From Halostella limicola (GTDB lineage: Archaea; Halobacteriota; Halobacteria; Halobacteriales; Natronoarchaeaceae): DNA of 64,000 bases. The DNA lies in contig NZ_RCDI01000007.1 in NCBI RefSeq assembly GCF_003675875.1, positions 89,261-153,260 on the forward strand, read 5' to 3'. Under the pieces are notes generated by a model. That model was not told the DNA's origin. It worked only from the letters and a program-made list of their open reading frames with translations, and did no database searches. The translations under genes and the position numbers were made by a program. Shown here one piece after another: positions 5,809 to 13,065 of the stretch. How positions within the stretch are numbered: the first letter of the stretch is position 1; every line of letters starts with the position of its first letter.

Positions 5809-7713
5809 GTGACCGATTCAGAGGAGCCGAACGCGGAGTCCGACCCGTCTTCGGATCCGGAGCCGGATCCGACCACGGACGCGGAACCGGAACCGAACCC
5901 GAGTCCGGACGCGGACCCGGTATCGCTGGACGCGTTCCACGACGTGCTGGAAGACCGCGATCGCCCGGTCGTGACGGCGAGCGAGGTCGCCCGCCGGCTC
6001 GACCGCTCGCAGGCCGCGGCCGACGACGCCCTCTCCGCGCTCGCCGAGTCGGACGACGTCGAGCGGCTCGACGTGGAGAACGACCCCGTCGTCTGGTTCC
6101 CGTCGGACTGGGCCGCGCTGGCCGACCGCGAGCGCGTGACCCTGTTCCCGGAGCGCCGCGAGATCGTCGTCGACCAGCCGACGCAGTTCACCCGCGCGCA
6201 GCTGTCGCAGTTCGCGCACCTCGCCGACACCAACGGCTCCGGCGGCTACGTGTACGAACTCCGGCGGGAGGACGTCTGGCAGGCGCCGTACGACTCCCTC
6301 GACGACCTGCTCCGGACCGTCCGGCAGGTCCTGCCCGAGTCCTCGCCCCACGTCGAGGCGTGGATCGAGGACCAGTGGAAGCGCGCCCACCAGTTCGTCC
6401 TCCGGACCCACGAGGAGGGCTACACCGTCCTCGAAGCCGCGAGCGACGACCTGATGGGCAACGTCGCCCGACAGAAGCTCGACGACGGCCAGCTGCGCGC
6501 GCCCATCGAGGACGACGTCTCCTGGGTCGCCGAGGACCGCGTCGCCGAGGTCAAGCGGATCCTCTACGAGGCGGGCTACCCGGTGCAGGACGAGCGCGAC
6601 CTGGACGAGGGCGACGCCCTCGACGTGGAACTGAACGTCGACCTGCGACACTACCAGCGCGAGTGGGTCAGCGAGTTCACCGACGTGAAGTCGGGCGTGC
6701 TCGTCGGCCCGCCCGGCAGCGGCAAGACCGTCGCCGCGATGGGCGTGCTCGCGGCGGTCGGCGGCGAGACGCTGATCCTCGTCCCCAGCCGGGAACTCGC
6801 CAGCCAGTGGCGCGACGAACTGCTCGCCCGCACGACGCTCACCGCCGACCTGATCGGGGAGTACCACGGCGGGAAAAAGCAGATCCGGCCCGTCACCATC
6901 GCGACGTACCAGACCGCGGGCATGGACCGGCATCGGCAGCTGTTCGACGAGCGCCGGTGGGGACTCATCGTCTACGACGAGGTGCACCACGTGCCGTCGG
7001 CGGTGTACCGCCGGAGCACCGAACTCCAGACCAAGCACCGCCTCGGCCTCTCCGCCACCCCGATCCGGGAGGACGACCGCGAGAAGGACATCTTCACGCT
7101 CATCGGGCCGCCCATCGGCACCGACTGGGACGCGCTGTTCGAGGCCGGGTTCGTTCAGGAACCGGAGGTCGAGATCCGGTACGTGCCCTGGGGATCCGAC
7201 GAGCGACAGGAGGAACACGCGAGCACGAAGGGCCACGACCGCCGGCAGGTCGCGGCGACGAACCCCGCGAAGCTCCGCGAGGTGCGCCACCTGCTCGCGA
7301 CCCACCGCGACGCGAAGGCGCTCGTCTTCGTCGAGTACCTCGACCACGGCGACGCGCTCGCGGAGGCGCTGAACGTCCCCTTCCTCAGCGGCGAGACGCG
7401 CCACGCGCGCCGCGAGAAGCTCCTCTCGGAGTTCCGCCACGGGCAGCGCGACACGCTCGTCATCTCCCGGGTGGGCGACGAGGGGATCGATCTCCCCGAC
7501 GCCGACATGGTCATCGTGGCTTCGGGCCTCGGCGGATCGCGCCGCCAGGGTGCCCAGCGCGCCGGCCGGGCGATGCGACCGGCGGGCAACGCCCTGATGT
7601 ACGTCCTCGCGACCCGCGGAACGACGGAGGAGGACTTCGCGAAGCGCCAGGTCCAGCACCTCTCCGCGAAGGGGATCCGCGTCCGCGAACAGGACGCCGA
7701 AACGGCGGACTGA
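5809..7713 (+). CDS. XPB/Rad25-like superfamily 2 DNA helicase
   Basis: A 634-residue ATP-dependent DEAD/DEAH helicase. From the GTG start: an acidic Asp/Glu/Pro/Ser-rich tail (about 1-40), an N-terminal winged-helix-like region (about 45-130), a damage-recognition-like region, then motor domain 1 with GPPGSGKT (Walker A), DEVHH (motif II) and SATP (motif III), and motor domain 2 with SRVGDEGIDLPDAD and QRAGRAMR (motif VI). Archaeal XPB homologs unwind or translocate on DNA in repair. The GTG at 5809 was preferred over the upstream ATG because the extension (RPRPSRPASRLF) is basic and unlike the acidic protein. It appears monocistronic. Confidence 0.88.
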   Translation: MTDSEEPNAESDPSSDPEPDPTTDAEPEPNPSPDADPVSLDAFHDVLEDRDRPVVTASEVARRLDRSQAAADDALSALAESDDVERLDVENDPVVWFPSDWAALADRERVTLFPERREIVVDQPTQFTRAQLSQFAHLADTNGSGGYVYELRREDVWQAPYDSLDDLLRTVRQVLPESSPHVEAWIEDQWKRAHQFVLRTHEEGYTVLEAASDDLMGNVARQKLDDGQLRAPIEDDVSWVAEDRVAEVKRILYEAGYPVQDERDLDEGDALDVELNVDLRHYQREWVSEFTDVKSGVLVGPPGSGKTVAAMGVLAAVGGETLILVPSRELASQWRDELLARTTLTADLIGEYHGGKKQIRPVTIATYQTAGMDRHRQLFDERRWGLIVYDEVHHVPSAVYRRSTELQTKHRLGLSATPIREDDREKDIFTLIGPPIGTDWDALFEAGFVQEPEVEIRYVPWGSDERQEEHASTKGHDRRQVAATNPAKLREVRHLLATHRDAKALVFVEYLDHGDALAEALNVPFLSGETRHARREKLLSEFRHGQRDTLVISRVGDEGIDLPDADMVIVASGLGGSRRQGAQRAGRAMRPAGNALMYVLATRGTTEEDFAKRQVQHLSAKGIRVREQDAETAD

Positions 7714-7810
7714 CCCGCGGGCTCTCGATCGCTGCTCGCACGGCGGGTCGTCGGCCGCGAACTGTTGATCAGTCGCGAGGAAGCGATGGCCTAACGCGGA
7801 TACGAACGTG

Positions 7811-7819
7811 ATAACAAAG
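7811..7819 (+). promoter_or_regulatory. ATAACAAAG promoter box, copy 1
   Basis: An exact ATAACAAAG, 32-40 bases upstream of ATG 7851, the start of a 48-codon micro-ORF that leads into the glycosyltransferase at 8001. It is one of eight related boxes in the glycan region, each about 25-40 bases before the first start codon of a transcription unit. Confidence 0.6.
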
Positions 7820-7850
7820 GCCGGATCGACACGAGTAATACGTACTCACT

Positions 7851-7997
7851 ATGCTCCATCGGTTCACATACTTCGATGACTGCGTCGCTCTCGCTTCGGC
7901 ACGTCTCGACCCCAGAGACCGGTGCGGCAGGGGAACCGGCCGCGAGCATCGCCTCGAACCGCTCACGGGCCATCGCGACGGCCGATGTCCCTCGTGA
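7851..7997 (+). other. Upstream micro-ORF (48 aa) before the glycosyltransferase
   Basis: An open frame from ATG 7851 to TGA 7995-7997, three bases before ATG 8001. The peptide (MLHRFTYFDDCVALASARLD onward) has no recognised domain. It is one of five micro-ORFs that lie between an ATAACAAAG box and a glycan gene and stop at the start of that gene. It could be a leader ORF for translational coupling or a chance open frame in GC-rich DNA. Confidence 0.35.
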
Positions 7998-8000
7998 CTG

Positions 8001-8933
8001 ATGCGCGTTCTACAACTCGTCACGAACGGCGGCGCGCGCTTCTTCGAGCAACAGATCGAGGCGCTCGAGGCCAGAGGGGTCGAGTGCACGACGCTCAGCC
8101 TCTCGTCGAAGACGCAGCAGGACGCCGACCAGACCCGTTCGATCGGGACGTACTTCGAACTGTACCCCAAGGTCCTCAAGCAGTCGTTCGAGTCCCACGA
8201 CCTCGTCCACGCGAACTACGGTCTCACGGCGCCGCACGCGCTGGCGCAGCCGAACCTCCCGGTCGTGCTCTCGCTGTGGGGGTCGGACCTGATGGGGCCG
8301 GCCGCCCCCGTCTCGAAGTTCTGCGCGCAGTACTGCGACGCGGTCATCGTGATGTCCGAACGGATGGCCGACGAACTCGACTGCGACTGTTACGTGATCC
8401 CGCACGGGGTCGACCTGAACCGGTTCCAACCACGTTCGCCACGGGAAGCGAAGGAGGAACTCGGCTGGGACCCCGACAAGAAGCACGTCCTCTTCCCGTA
8501 CGCCTCCGAGCGGGAAGTCAAGAACTTCTCGCGCGCCGACCGCGTGGCCGCCGCCGCCGACGAGCGCGTCGACGCCGACGTCGAACTACACCAGGTGTAC
8601 GGTATCCCGCACAAGCGCGTCGCCGTTCACATGAACGCGGCCGACGCGCTCCTCATCACGTCGAAGCGGGAGGGCTCCCCGAACACGGTCAAGGAGGCGC
8701 TCGCCTGCAACACGCCGATCGTCTCGACCGACGTCGGGGACGTCCCCGAGCGGCTGGAAGACGTCCACCTGTCGCACGTCGGCCGTACCGACCAGGAGCT
8801 CGTCGACGCGCTCGTCGACGTCCTGGTCGCCGATGAAGCCTCTGACGGCCGGAAGGAGGCTCAGGAGATAAGTTTGGAACGCATGGGCGAACGCATCGCG
8901 GGCGTCTATCAGGACGTCCTCGCGGACCAGTAA
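8001..8933 (+). CDS. Glycosyltransferase family 4 (GT-B fold)
   Basis: A 310-residue cytoplasmic sugar transferase using a nucleotide-sugar donor. The N-terminal domain starts VLQLVTNGGARFFEQQ, with the acceptor-side HANYGL near residue 70. The C-terminal donor domain has PHGVDLNRF at about 135, the EGSPNTVKEALAC signature of GT4 enzymes at about 225-240 (with the EX7E-type glutamates) and VSTDVGDVPE after it. Slightly short for the family (usually 340-400). It opens the glycan region; the acceptor and sugar are unknown. Confidence 0.88.
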   Translation: MRVLQLVTNGGARFFEQQIEALEARGVECTTLSLSSKTQQDADQTRSIGTYFELYPKVLKQSFESHDLVHANYGLTAPHALAQPNLPVVLSLWGSDLMGPAAPVSKFCAQYCDAVIVMSERMADELDCDCYVIPHGVDLNRFQPRSPREAKEELGWDPDKKHVLFPYASEREVKNFSRADRVAAAADERVDADVELHQVYGIPHKRVAVHMNAADALLITSKREGSPNTVKEALACNTPIVSTDVGDVPERLEDVHLSHVGRTDQELVDALVDVLVADEASDGRKEAQEISLERMGERIAGVYQDVLADQ

Positions 8934-9142
8934 ACGGAACGGAAAGCGTGACCGAACGAACGTCGCTCCGAGCGGATGACGGCGGGTCCGCGAGCGGCGG
9001 CACGATACCGGCGCGTCTCCTGCCCGCCGCTTCGGACTACGCACCCGGATCGCAGATCGGCACTGTCATTTTTTCCTTCGTAGACGGATCCTATCGGAAA
9101 TTCGGCCGATCTCCCCGTTCGCCTGCTCGCTGTAAGGAGCTT

Positions 9143-9150
9143 ATAACAAC
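9143..9150 (+). promoter_or_regulatory. ATAACAAC promoter box, copy 2
   Basis: ATAACAAC (the first seven bases of ATAACAAAG), 28-35 bases upstream of ATG 9178, the start of a 50-codon micro-ORF before the polysaccharide deacetylase-like gene. The local sequence is AT-rich (TTATAACAACAAACC). Confidence 0.5.
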
Positions 9151-9177
9151 AAACCAATACGAGCCAGTAACACGAAA

Positions 9178-9330
9178 ATGATATCTCGGATCGAGGGTCG
9201 AACGAACCGTAGCGAAGGCGCACGCGGCCGACGCCGTTCTACGAGCGCGGTTTCCGCAGCCGGCGTCGGGTCCAGGGCCACCTCGGCGCGGCGCGGCGAC
9301 CAACTGTCGGACGGGGTGGATCGCTCGTGA
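9178..9330 (+). other. Upstream micro-ORF (50 aa) overlapping the deacetylase start
   Basis: An open frame from ATG 9178 to TGA 9328-9330, whose last base is the A of the next ATG (TGATG). The peptide is Arg/Ser-rich (MISRIEGRTNRSEGARGRRR onward), unlike the acidic proteins around it, and looks unstructured. The tight overlap fits translational coupling. There is no homology evidence, so a non-functional leader is possible. Confidence 0.35.
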
Positions 9331-10214
9331 TGGAGGACGCCGAGTACGCGCTCTGTCTCACCCACGACGTCGACCGTCCGTACAAGACGTACCAGTCGCT
9401 GTACTACGCGATCACGGAGCGCGACCCGTCTCACCTGCGGTCGCTCGCCCCGGGTGCGAACCCGTACTGGCAGTTCGAGACGGTGATGGAGTTAGAGGAG
9501 GAGCTCGGCGTGCGGTCGGCGTTTTACTTCCTCAACGAGAAACACCTCTTCCGGGAGAAGTCCCCGACCGACTGGTTCCGGCTGGAAAACTGGAAGCGGT
9601 ACATCGGCCGGTACGATATCGAGTCGCCGGAGATGGTCGACGTCATCCAGACGCTCGACGACGGCGGGTGGGAGATCGGGCTGCACGGCTCTTACGAGTC
9701 CTACACCGACCCGGAGCGCCTGAAATACGAGAAGGAGGCGCTCGAGGACGTCCTCGGCCACTCGATCACCGGGTGCCGCCAGCACTACCTCAATCTCTCT
9801 ATCCCCGAGACGTGGCGATACCACCGGGAGATCGGGTTCCAGTACGACGCCAGTCTCGGAGCGAAGACCGAGTACGGCTTCAAGTACGGCGACGACGTCA
9901 AGCACCCCTTCGACGACGAGTTCGCGGTGTTCCCCCTGACCATCATGGAGGTGGGTCTCCCCGGAGTGTCGACCGACATCGAGGGCGCCTGGGAGGAGTG
10001 TCGCCGCATCCTCGACGAGGCCGGGGAGCGCCAGGCCGTCGTCACCATTCTCTGGCACCTCCGCATGTTCAACGAACAGGAGTTCCCCGGGTATCGCCGT
10101 CTCTACCGTCGTATCGTCGAATACGCGCTCGAACAGGGCGCGTGGGTGGGCCCGCCCGAGGAACTGTACGAGGAGATCGTTCAGGAGGGCACGACCCCAA
10201 ACACGCTCGGATAG
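9330..10214 (+). CDS. Polysaccharide deacetylase-like (NodB-fold) protein
   Basis: A 294-residue NodB-type carbohydrate esterase candidate. It has LTHDVDRPYKTY near the N-terminus (the His-Asp pair that binds metal), EIGLHGSYESY at about 115 (second metal-binding His region) and a C-terminal ILWHLRMFNEQEFPGY motif with a further catalytic-type His. It would remove acetyl groups from glycans, but this subgroup with DVDRPYKTY is often annotated only by fold. ATG 9330 was chosen; an in-frame GTG lies directly before it at 9327. A second, divergent relative is at 21266-22102. Confidence 0.8.
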   Translation: MEDAEYALCLTHDVDRPYKTYQSLYYAITERDPSHLRSLAPGANPYWQFETVMELEEELGVRSAFYFLNEKHLFREKSPTDWFRLENWKRYIGRYDIESPEMVDVIQTLDDGGWEIGLHGSYESYTDPERLKYEKEALEDVLGHSITGCRQHYLNLSIPETWRYHREIGFQYDASLGAKTEYGFKYGDDVKHPFDDEFAVFPLTIMEVGLPGVSTDIEGAWEECRRILDEAGERQAVVTILWHLRMFNEQEFPGYRRLYRRIVEYALEQGAWVGPPEELYEEIVQEGTTPNTLG

Positions 10215-10278
10215 CCCTTTCTGGATACCGTTTCGTGTCGGGCCTTCGCCCCCTTACGTACGAGGGGGTGCGGCCGGC

Positions 10279-11253
10279 TTACTCGGTCGAGATTTCGAGG
10301 TAGACGGTCCGATAGGCGTTCTCCATCGACGGGTCTTCCGGAGGCTCGCCCTTGTAGAGGAGGACGGCGACTCTGATGTCGTCGCCCGTCATCTCGGGTT
10401 CGAGCGTGAGCCGTTCCCGTGTGGACTCGTTTTGGCCGACGCTGGCCTGGAACCGCTGGAGCTCTTCGGTCTCCAGGACCGACGCGTTCCCGTCCGAGAA
10501 GTCGACGCGCTGGGTCTCTACGACGGCGGTGTACTCCACGGGTTCGCCCTCGTGGTTCGACACGCCGACGGTGAGCGGGAGTTCGCCGTCGCCCCCGACC
10601 TCCGTCGTGTAGTTCGTGGCGACGAGTTCGCCCGACTCGTTCTCCGAGAGGAGATAGAGTTCGGTGTGAGGGTCCTCTTGCGGGGCCTCCGCGACGGCGT
10701 ACGCACCGGTCGCCAGCACGACCAGGAGCGCCCCTACGGCCATGACCGTCCACAGCTGCTCCCTGCCGGGCTTGCGGACGAAGTCCCCCGACAGCACGGA
10801 CGCGACGGCCGGCCCCACCGGGAGTTCGTAGCGGCGGTGCCGGTCGATCTGCCCCCGACGAACGGCGCCGACGAGGAGCAGAACCGCCGACAGCACGCCG
10901 ACGATCGCGACGAGCGGAACCGGTTCGATCCCGACGGGCGTGAAGTTCAACGCGATAGCGATAGTGCTGACGAGCACGATAGTCCCGCCGAGCGAGTACG
11001 CGAGCCGCTCGGCGACGTTTATTCCGCCGGAGAACGGCGACGCATCGTACAGCGGCGTGTTGTCCGACTTCGAGGGCCGGCTGGGAAACAGCACCGTCGT
11101 CAGGGCGTATCCAGGAACGAACAGGAGGAGGGGGAGGCCGAAAAGGACCTGTAGCGGCCCGATCTCACTCGTGACAGCGAGTGCTGCCCCCACGATCACC
11201 AACAACAGTAACGGGACGTCAAGCGGTACCTTCTCGGTCAGACCGTCAGTCAT
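10279..11253 (-). CDS. DUF1616 membrane protein
   Basis: A 324-residue integral membrane protein of the DUF1616 family, common in archaeal surface-glycan clusters. Four to five hydrophobic segments are visible (about 12-33, 35-58, 88-108, 112-130, 168-190), with the family's FVPGYALTTVLFP near residue 50. After the last helix comes an extracellular beta-rich domain (about 195-324) with a VGVSNHEGEPVEYT immunoglobulin-like turn and several NxS/T sites. The role is unknown, possibly anchoring or exporting a glycan. It is transcribed divergently from the beta-helix lipoprotein, with a promoter box of the cluster on each strand. Confidence 0.85.
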   Translation of the reverse strand: MTDGLTEKVPLDVPLLLLVIVGAALAVTSEIGPLQVLFGLPLLLFVPGYALTTVLFPSRPSKSDNTPLYDASPFSGGINVAERLAYSLGGTIVLVSTIAIALNFTPVGIEPVPLVAIVGVLSAVLLLVGAVRRGQIDRHRRYELPVGPAVASVLSGDFVRKPGREQLWTVMAVGALLVVLATGAYAVAEAPQEDPHTELYLLSENESGELVATNYTTEVGGDGELPLTVGVSNHEGEPVEYTAVVETQRVDFSDGNASVLETEELQRFQASVGQNESTRERLTLEPEMTGDDIRVAVLLYKGEPPEDPSMENAYRTVYLEISTE

Positions 11254-11280
11254 TCGCCTCTTTCTGAGCCGACAACAGCA

Positions 11281-11289
11281 CTTTGTTAT
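11281..11289 (-). promoter_or_regulatory. ATAACAAAG promoter box, copy 3
   Basis: An exact ATAACAAAG on the minus strand (plus strand CTTTGTTAT), 28-36 bases upstream of the DUF1616 start at 11253. There is no micro-ORF here; the box directly precedes the main gene. Confidence 0.6.
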
Positions 11290-11377
11290 ACTCTCTATTC
11301 TAGTGGTAACTCGGTCAAAAATGTAGATGAGTATTCATAAGGTAGGTTTCGGGACGGCTAACAGCCCTATTCCGCTC

Positions 11378-11386
11378 ATAACAATG
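11378..11386 (+). promoter_or_regulatory. ATAACAATG promoter box, copy 4
   Basis: ATAACAATG (8 of 9 match), 26-34 bases upstream of the GTG start of the beta-helix lipoprotein at 11412. No micro-ORF intervenes. It is divergent from copy 3. Confidence 0.55.
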
Positions 11387-11411
11387 TGGTCAGGATACCA
11401 GAGGGGCGGGT

Positions 11412-12809
11412 GTGGACGAGAGCGGGGACAGTCCTTCAGTAGACCGTCGTCGGTTTCTCAAAGCGCTGGGAGCCACGGCAGCGACGGGAGCGCTCGCGGC
11501 GTGTTCGCGACGGCAGGACTCCCCCGACGAGGAGGACCAGGAGCGAACCGTCGCCGGAGAGATCTCCGAGTACGCGGAGAGCGGCGCGGACTCGCGGACG
11601 TTTCTCGACCAGTTCGAGAACATCGTCGACGTCGCCGCCGTCGCGGAGAGCGACGGGGGCCTGACGCCTTTCGACCCGGTGGTCGAGGAGCACGGCGTCG
11701 ACAGCACGCTGTTCATCTTCGGCGACGGCCGGTACGAACTCGAGGAGATGCATTTCACGGACGTCGAGCGCGTCGGCATGATCGCCGCCGACGGGGCCGA
11801 GCCGGCCATCGTTCCGGGCGGCGAGGTCCGAAGCGATACGGACTGGGTCTCCCTTATCGACGCCGACCACGTCTACATCGACGGGCTCCGTCTCGACTTT
11901 CGCGACGACGGTACGGGGGGCGAGATCACGATCGCCGGTTCGGGCGACATCACCGTCAGAAACGTCTCGGCGATCGGGCGGTTCAACGCCGACAACCACA
12001 GCGTCTTCCAGATAGAGACGTACGACGGTCGCGCCGTCTTGGAGTCCGTGGAGCTGCGGGGCGACCCCGATTCGGAAGCGAGCGTGAGCGGCGTGTACGT
12101 CGGCCGCAACCACTCAGGCGTGATCACGATCGAGAACTGCGTGTTCGAGGACTTCTCGAACAACGGGATATACGCGTCTGATCCGGGTCGGTCGGACGGG
12201 GCGGGGGGCGTCGTTCACGTCGACGACTGTCTGCTCAGGAACAACAACGTCGCTTCGGTCCGCCTCGGCGGTCCGGGGTCGTCGGTGCGGAACACGCGGA
12301 TCGAAGTCCCACGTGCGCCTCCGACTCACGGGACTGGAATGAACGCACGCGGGATCCGACTCCGCACCGGACACGACCACGTCGTCGAGAACTGCACCCT
12401 CGTGTTCGGGTCCGATGCCGGCTTCTCCTACGGCGCGATCAAGTTTCACCCGGAGTCGGGCGGTGCGACGATTCGGGACACTGACGTCCGGATGGACGCC
12501 GATTATCCGGCCATCAACACGGAACCGCCGGCAGGCGACCGCGACGGTTCGGTCACGGTAGAGAACGTGACGATAACTGGCGCCGCCAACGGCGGGCGAG
12601 CGGTCGACGTGGTTGGCCGCCCGGGGTCCGTGATCCGGCAGTCCTGTATCCACCAGACGGGCGACCATCGGAACGGGATCGTGTTCACCGACGCGGACAA
12701 CTGTCAGGTAGCGAATACGACGATCACGGTATCTCGCGACGCCATCGTCACTCACAACTCGTCCGTCGAGGTCGAGAACGTCGAACGTGGCCCCACCTGC
12801 GGGGAGTAA
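11412..12809 (+). CDS. Exported right-handed beta-helix lipoprotein (pectate-lyase-like)
   Basis: A 465-residue exported protein. The N-terminus has a Tat motif RRRFLKALGA at about 12-21 and a lipobox ending LAAC (Cys near 31), so it should be lipid-anchored outside the cell. Residues ~85-455 form parallel beta-helix repeats (ITIAGSGDITVRNVSAIG; VVENCTLVFGS; VTVENVTITGAANG). It is a clear paralog of the N-terminal part of the protein at 13066 (shared GMIAADGAEPA, VYVGRNHSG, GIYASDPGRS, RLGGPGS, CIHQTG). It may bind or cut surface polysaccharide; no catalytic residues could be assigned. The GTG start directly precedes the Tat signal. Confidence 0.82.
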   Translation: MDESGDSPSVDRRRFLKALGATAATGALAACSRRQDSPDEEDQERTVAGEISEYAESGADSRTFLDQFENIVDVAAVAESDGGLTPFDPVVEEHGVDSTLFIFGDGRYELEEMHFTDVERVGMIAADGAEPAIVPGGEVRSDTDWVSLIDADHVYIDGLRLDFRDDGTGGEITIAGSGDITVRNVSAIGRFNADNHSVFQIETYDGRAVLESVELRGDPDSEASVSGVYVGRNHSGVITIENCVFEDFSNNGIYASDPGRSDGAGGVVHVDDCLLRNNNVASVRLGGPGSSVRNTRIEVPRAPPTHGTGMNARGIRLRTGHDHVVENCTLVFGSDAGFSYGAIKFHPESGGATIRDTDVRMDADYPAINTEPPAGDRDGSVTVENVTITGAANGGRAVDVVGRPGSVIRQSCIHQTGDHRNGIVFTDADNCQVANTTITVSRDAIVTHNSSVEVENVERGPTCGE

Positions 12810-12812
12810 GCG

Positions 12813-12836
12813 GCCGTTAATGGGGGTATTAACGGC
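12813..12836. terminator. Inverted repeat after the beta-helix lipoprotein gene
   Basis: A perfect 9-bp inverted repeat GCCGTTAAT / ATTAACGGC around a GGGGGT loop, three bases after the TAA stop of the lipoprotein gene. A hairpin right after a stop codon suggests a transcript end or a 3' stabilising structure. No strong T-run follows, so intrinsic termination is not certain. Confidence 0.5.
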
Positions 12837-12963
12837 GGTACGGAGATCATAAATCGGAGCTTGGAAACCGCAGCCCCCGGATCCGTGCTCCTGCCCGCGG
12901 TAGGATCGCATTACTCCACTCCGTAATAGATGCTTCTCGAGAGAGTTGTCTCATTCGAGAATG

Positions 12964-13050
12964 GTAATTAAATAATGCGTACTGGTGGCCATTACGACGT
13001 TCTTACTCTAATGTGGTTATGATACCGTAAGAACAGTAATTAAGTAATGC
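12964..13050 (+). promoter_or_regulatory. Duplicated AT-rich promoter element before the second beta-helix gene
   Basis: GTAATTAAATAATGC at 12964-12978 and GTAATTAAGTAATGC at 13036-13050 match at 14 of 15 bases, 72 bases apart. The second copy lies 16-30 bases before ATG 13066, where the TATA box of a leaderless transcript would be; the first may be a second promoter or a duplicated operator. This gene lacks the ATAACAAAG box seen elsewhere in the cluster. Confidence 0.5.
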
Positions 13051-13065
13051 TGGCTTTCGCCGATT

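Noticed and set aside
7791..7973. A 60-residue minus-strand frame (MARERFEAML...) antisense to the first micro-ORF
   Set aside because: It has some protein-like composition but no family resemblance and no promoter at its start; the ATAACAAAG box points to the plus strand.
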